Positions 6,722 through 6,738 of a stretch of DNA of 6,738 bases are shown here, piece after piece. The position numbers and the translations under genes are program-made. Origin of the DNA: Candidatus Eiseniibacteriota bacterium (GTDB lineage Bacteria; Eisenbacteria; RBG-16-71-46; JABDJR01); contig JABDJR010000582.1 in assembly GCA_013003415.1 (NCBI GenBank), forward strand, positions 1 through 6,738. The letters run 5' to 3'. The notes beneath the pieces were generated by a model. The model did no database searches, was not told the origin of the DNA, and saw only the letters and a list, made by a program, of their open reading frames with translations. Every line of letters starts with the position of its first letter. Within the stretch, counting starts at the first letter, position 1.

Positions 6722-6732
6722 GGGGCCGGAGT
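6705..6732 (-). terminator. Possible terminator hairpin of a minus-strand gene to the right
   Basis: Bases 6705-6714 pair with 6722-6732, with C6727 bulged, around a 7-base A/T loop (6715-6721). Read on the minus strand, the stem is followed by seven other bases and then UUUUUUU (6697-6691). The gap before the U-run is longer than ideal, and the hairpin overlaps the second tandem repeat, so termination is a guess. It would fit a gene entering from the right. Confidence 0.35.
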
Positions 6733-6738
6733 TTGAAC

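Noticed and set aside
6518..6736. Plus-strand open frame of 72 codons
   Set aside because: It begins with GTG inside the leader of the PEP-CTERM gene, runs through the promoter and the A7/C-rich repeats, and has no Shine-Dalgarno or domain.
1..6738. CRISPR array, tRNA or rRNA, insertion sequence, defence genes
   Set aside because: I looked for repeat-spacer patterns, cloverleaf-like segments, transposase motifs and defence-type domains on both strands and found none.

Overview
The window reads as a piece of a Gram-negative bacterial chromosome with moderate GC content. It holds five protein genes packed with short gaps. The organism cannot be named from sequence alone. Two cues are useful. 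One large secreted protein ends in a FlgD-like/type IX-style C-terminal domain, and a second secreted protein ends in a PEP-CTERM exosortase signal. This combination is seen in environmental lineages of the FCB/Gemmatimonadota/Eisenbacteria-Krumholzibacteria sort and in some other uncultured phyla. That placement is inference.

Layout, left to right. Bases 1-906 (+) are the 3' two thirds of a comM/yifB-type AAA+ ATPase (Mg-chelatase-like) that enters from outside the window. It converges on a minus-strand gene at 1048-3885, which encodes a roughly 945-residue secreted pappalysin-like (M43) zinc metalloprotease. This protein carries an Ig-like domain, seven VCBS/FG-GAP calcium-type repeats, an Fn3-like domain and a C-terminal sorting-type domain. 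A rho-independent terminator for the protease gene sits at 969-1002. Bases 3886-4052 are a divergent intergenic region. On its far side 4053-4931 (+) encodes an exported protein of unknown function with a His-rich strand near its mature N-terminus and a Met-rich C-terminal half.

This gene converges on 5115-5810 (-), a spermidine-synthase-fold protein with an altered active-site motif. The gap between them (4932-5114) contains several overlapping hairpins but no textbook terminator. Upstream of the synthase-like gene on the same strand, 5885-6502 (-) encodes a PEP-CTERM exported protein. It has an excellent extended -10 promoter (6528-6555), a strong Shine-Dalgarno and a strong intrinsic terminator (5828-5862). 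That terminator ends only 17 bases before the start codon of the synthase-like gene. The right edge (6557-6738) has no convincing gene. It ends in two degenerate 23-24 bp tandem units, the second overlapping a stable hairpin.

No defence system, CRISPR array, insertion sequence or RNA gene was found. The genes do not form an obvious pathway. The common theme of three of the five is export to the envelope or cell surface, by what look like two different sorting routes. The best candidates for something little described are the uncharacterised exported protein at 4053-4931, the altered synthase-like enzyme with its terminator-abutting start, and the tandem repeat/hairpin at the right edge.
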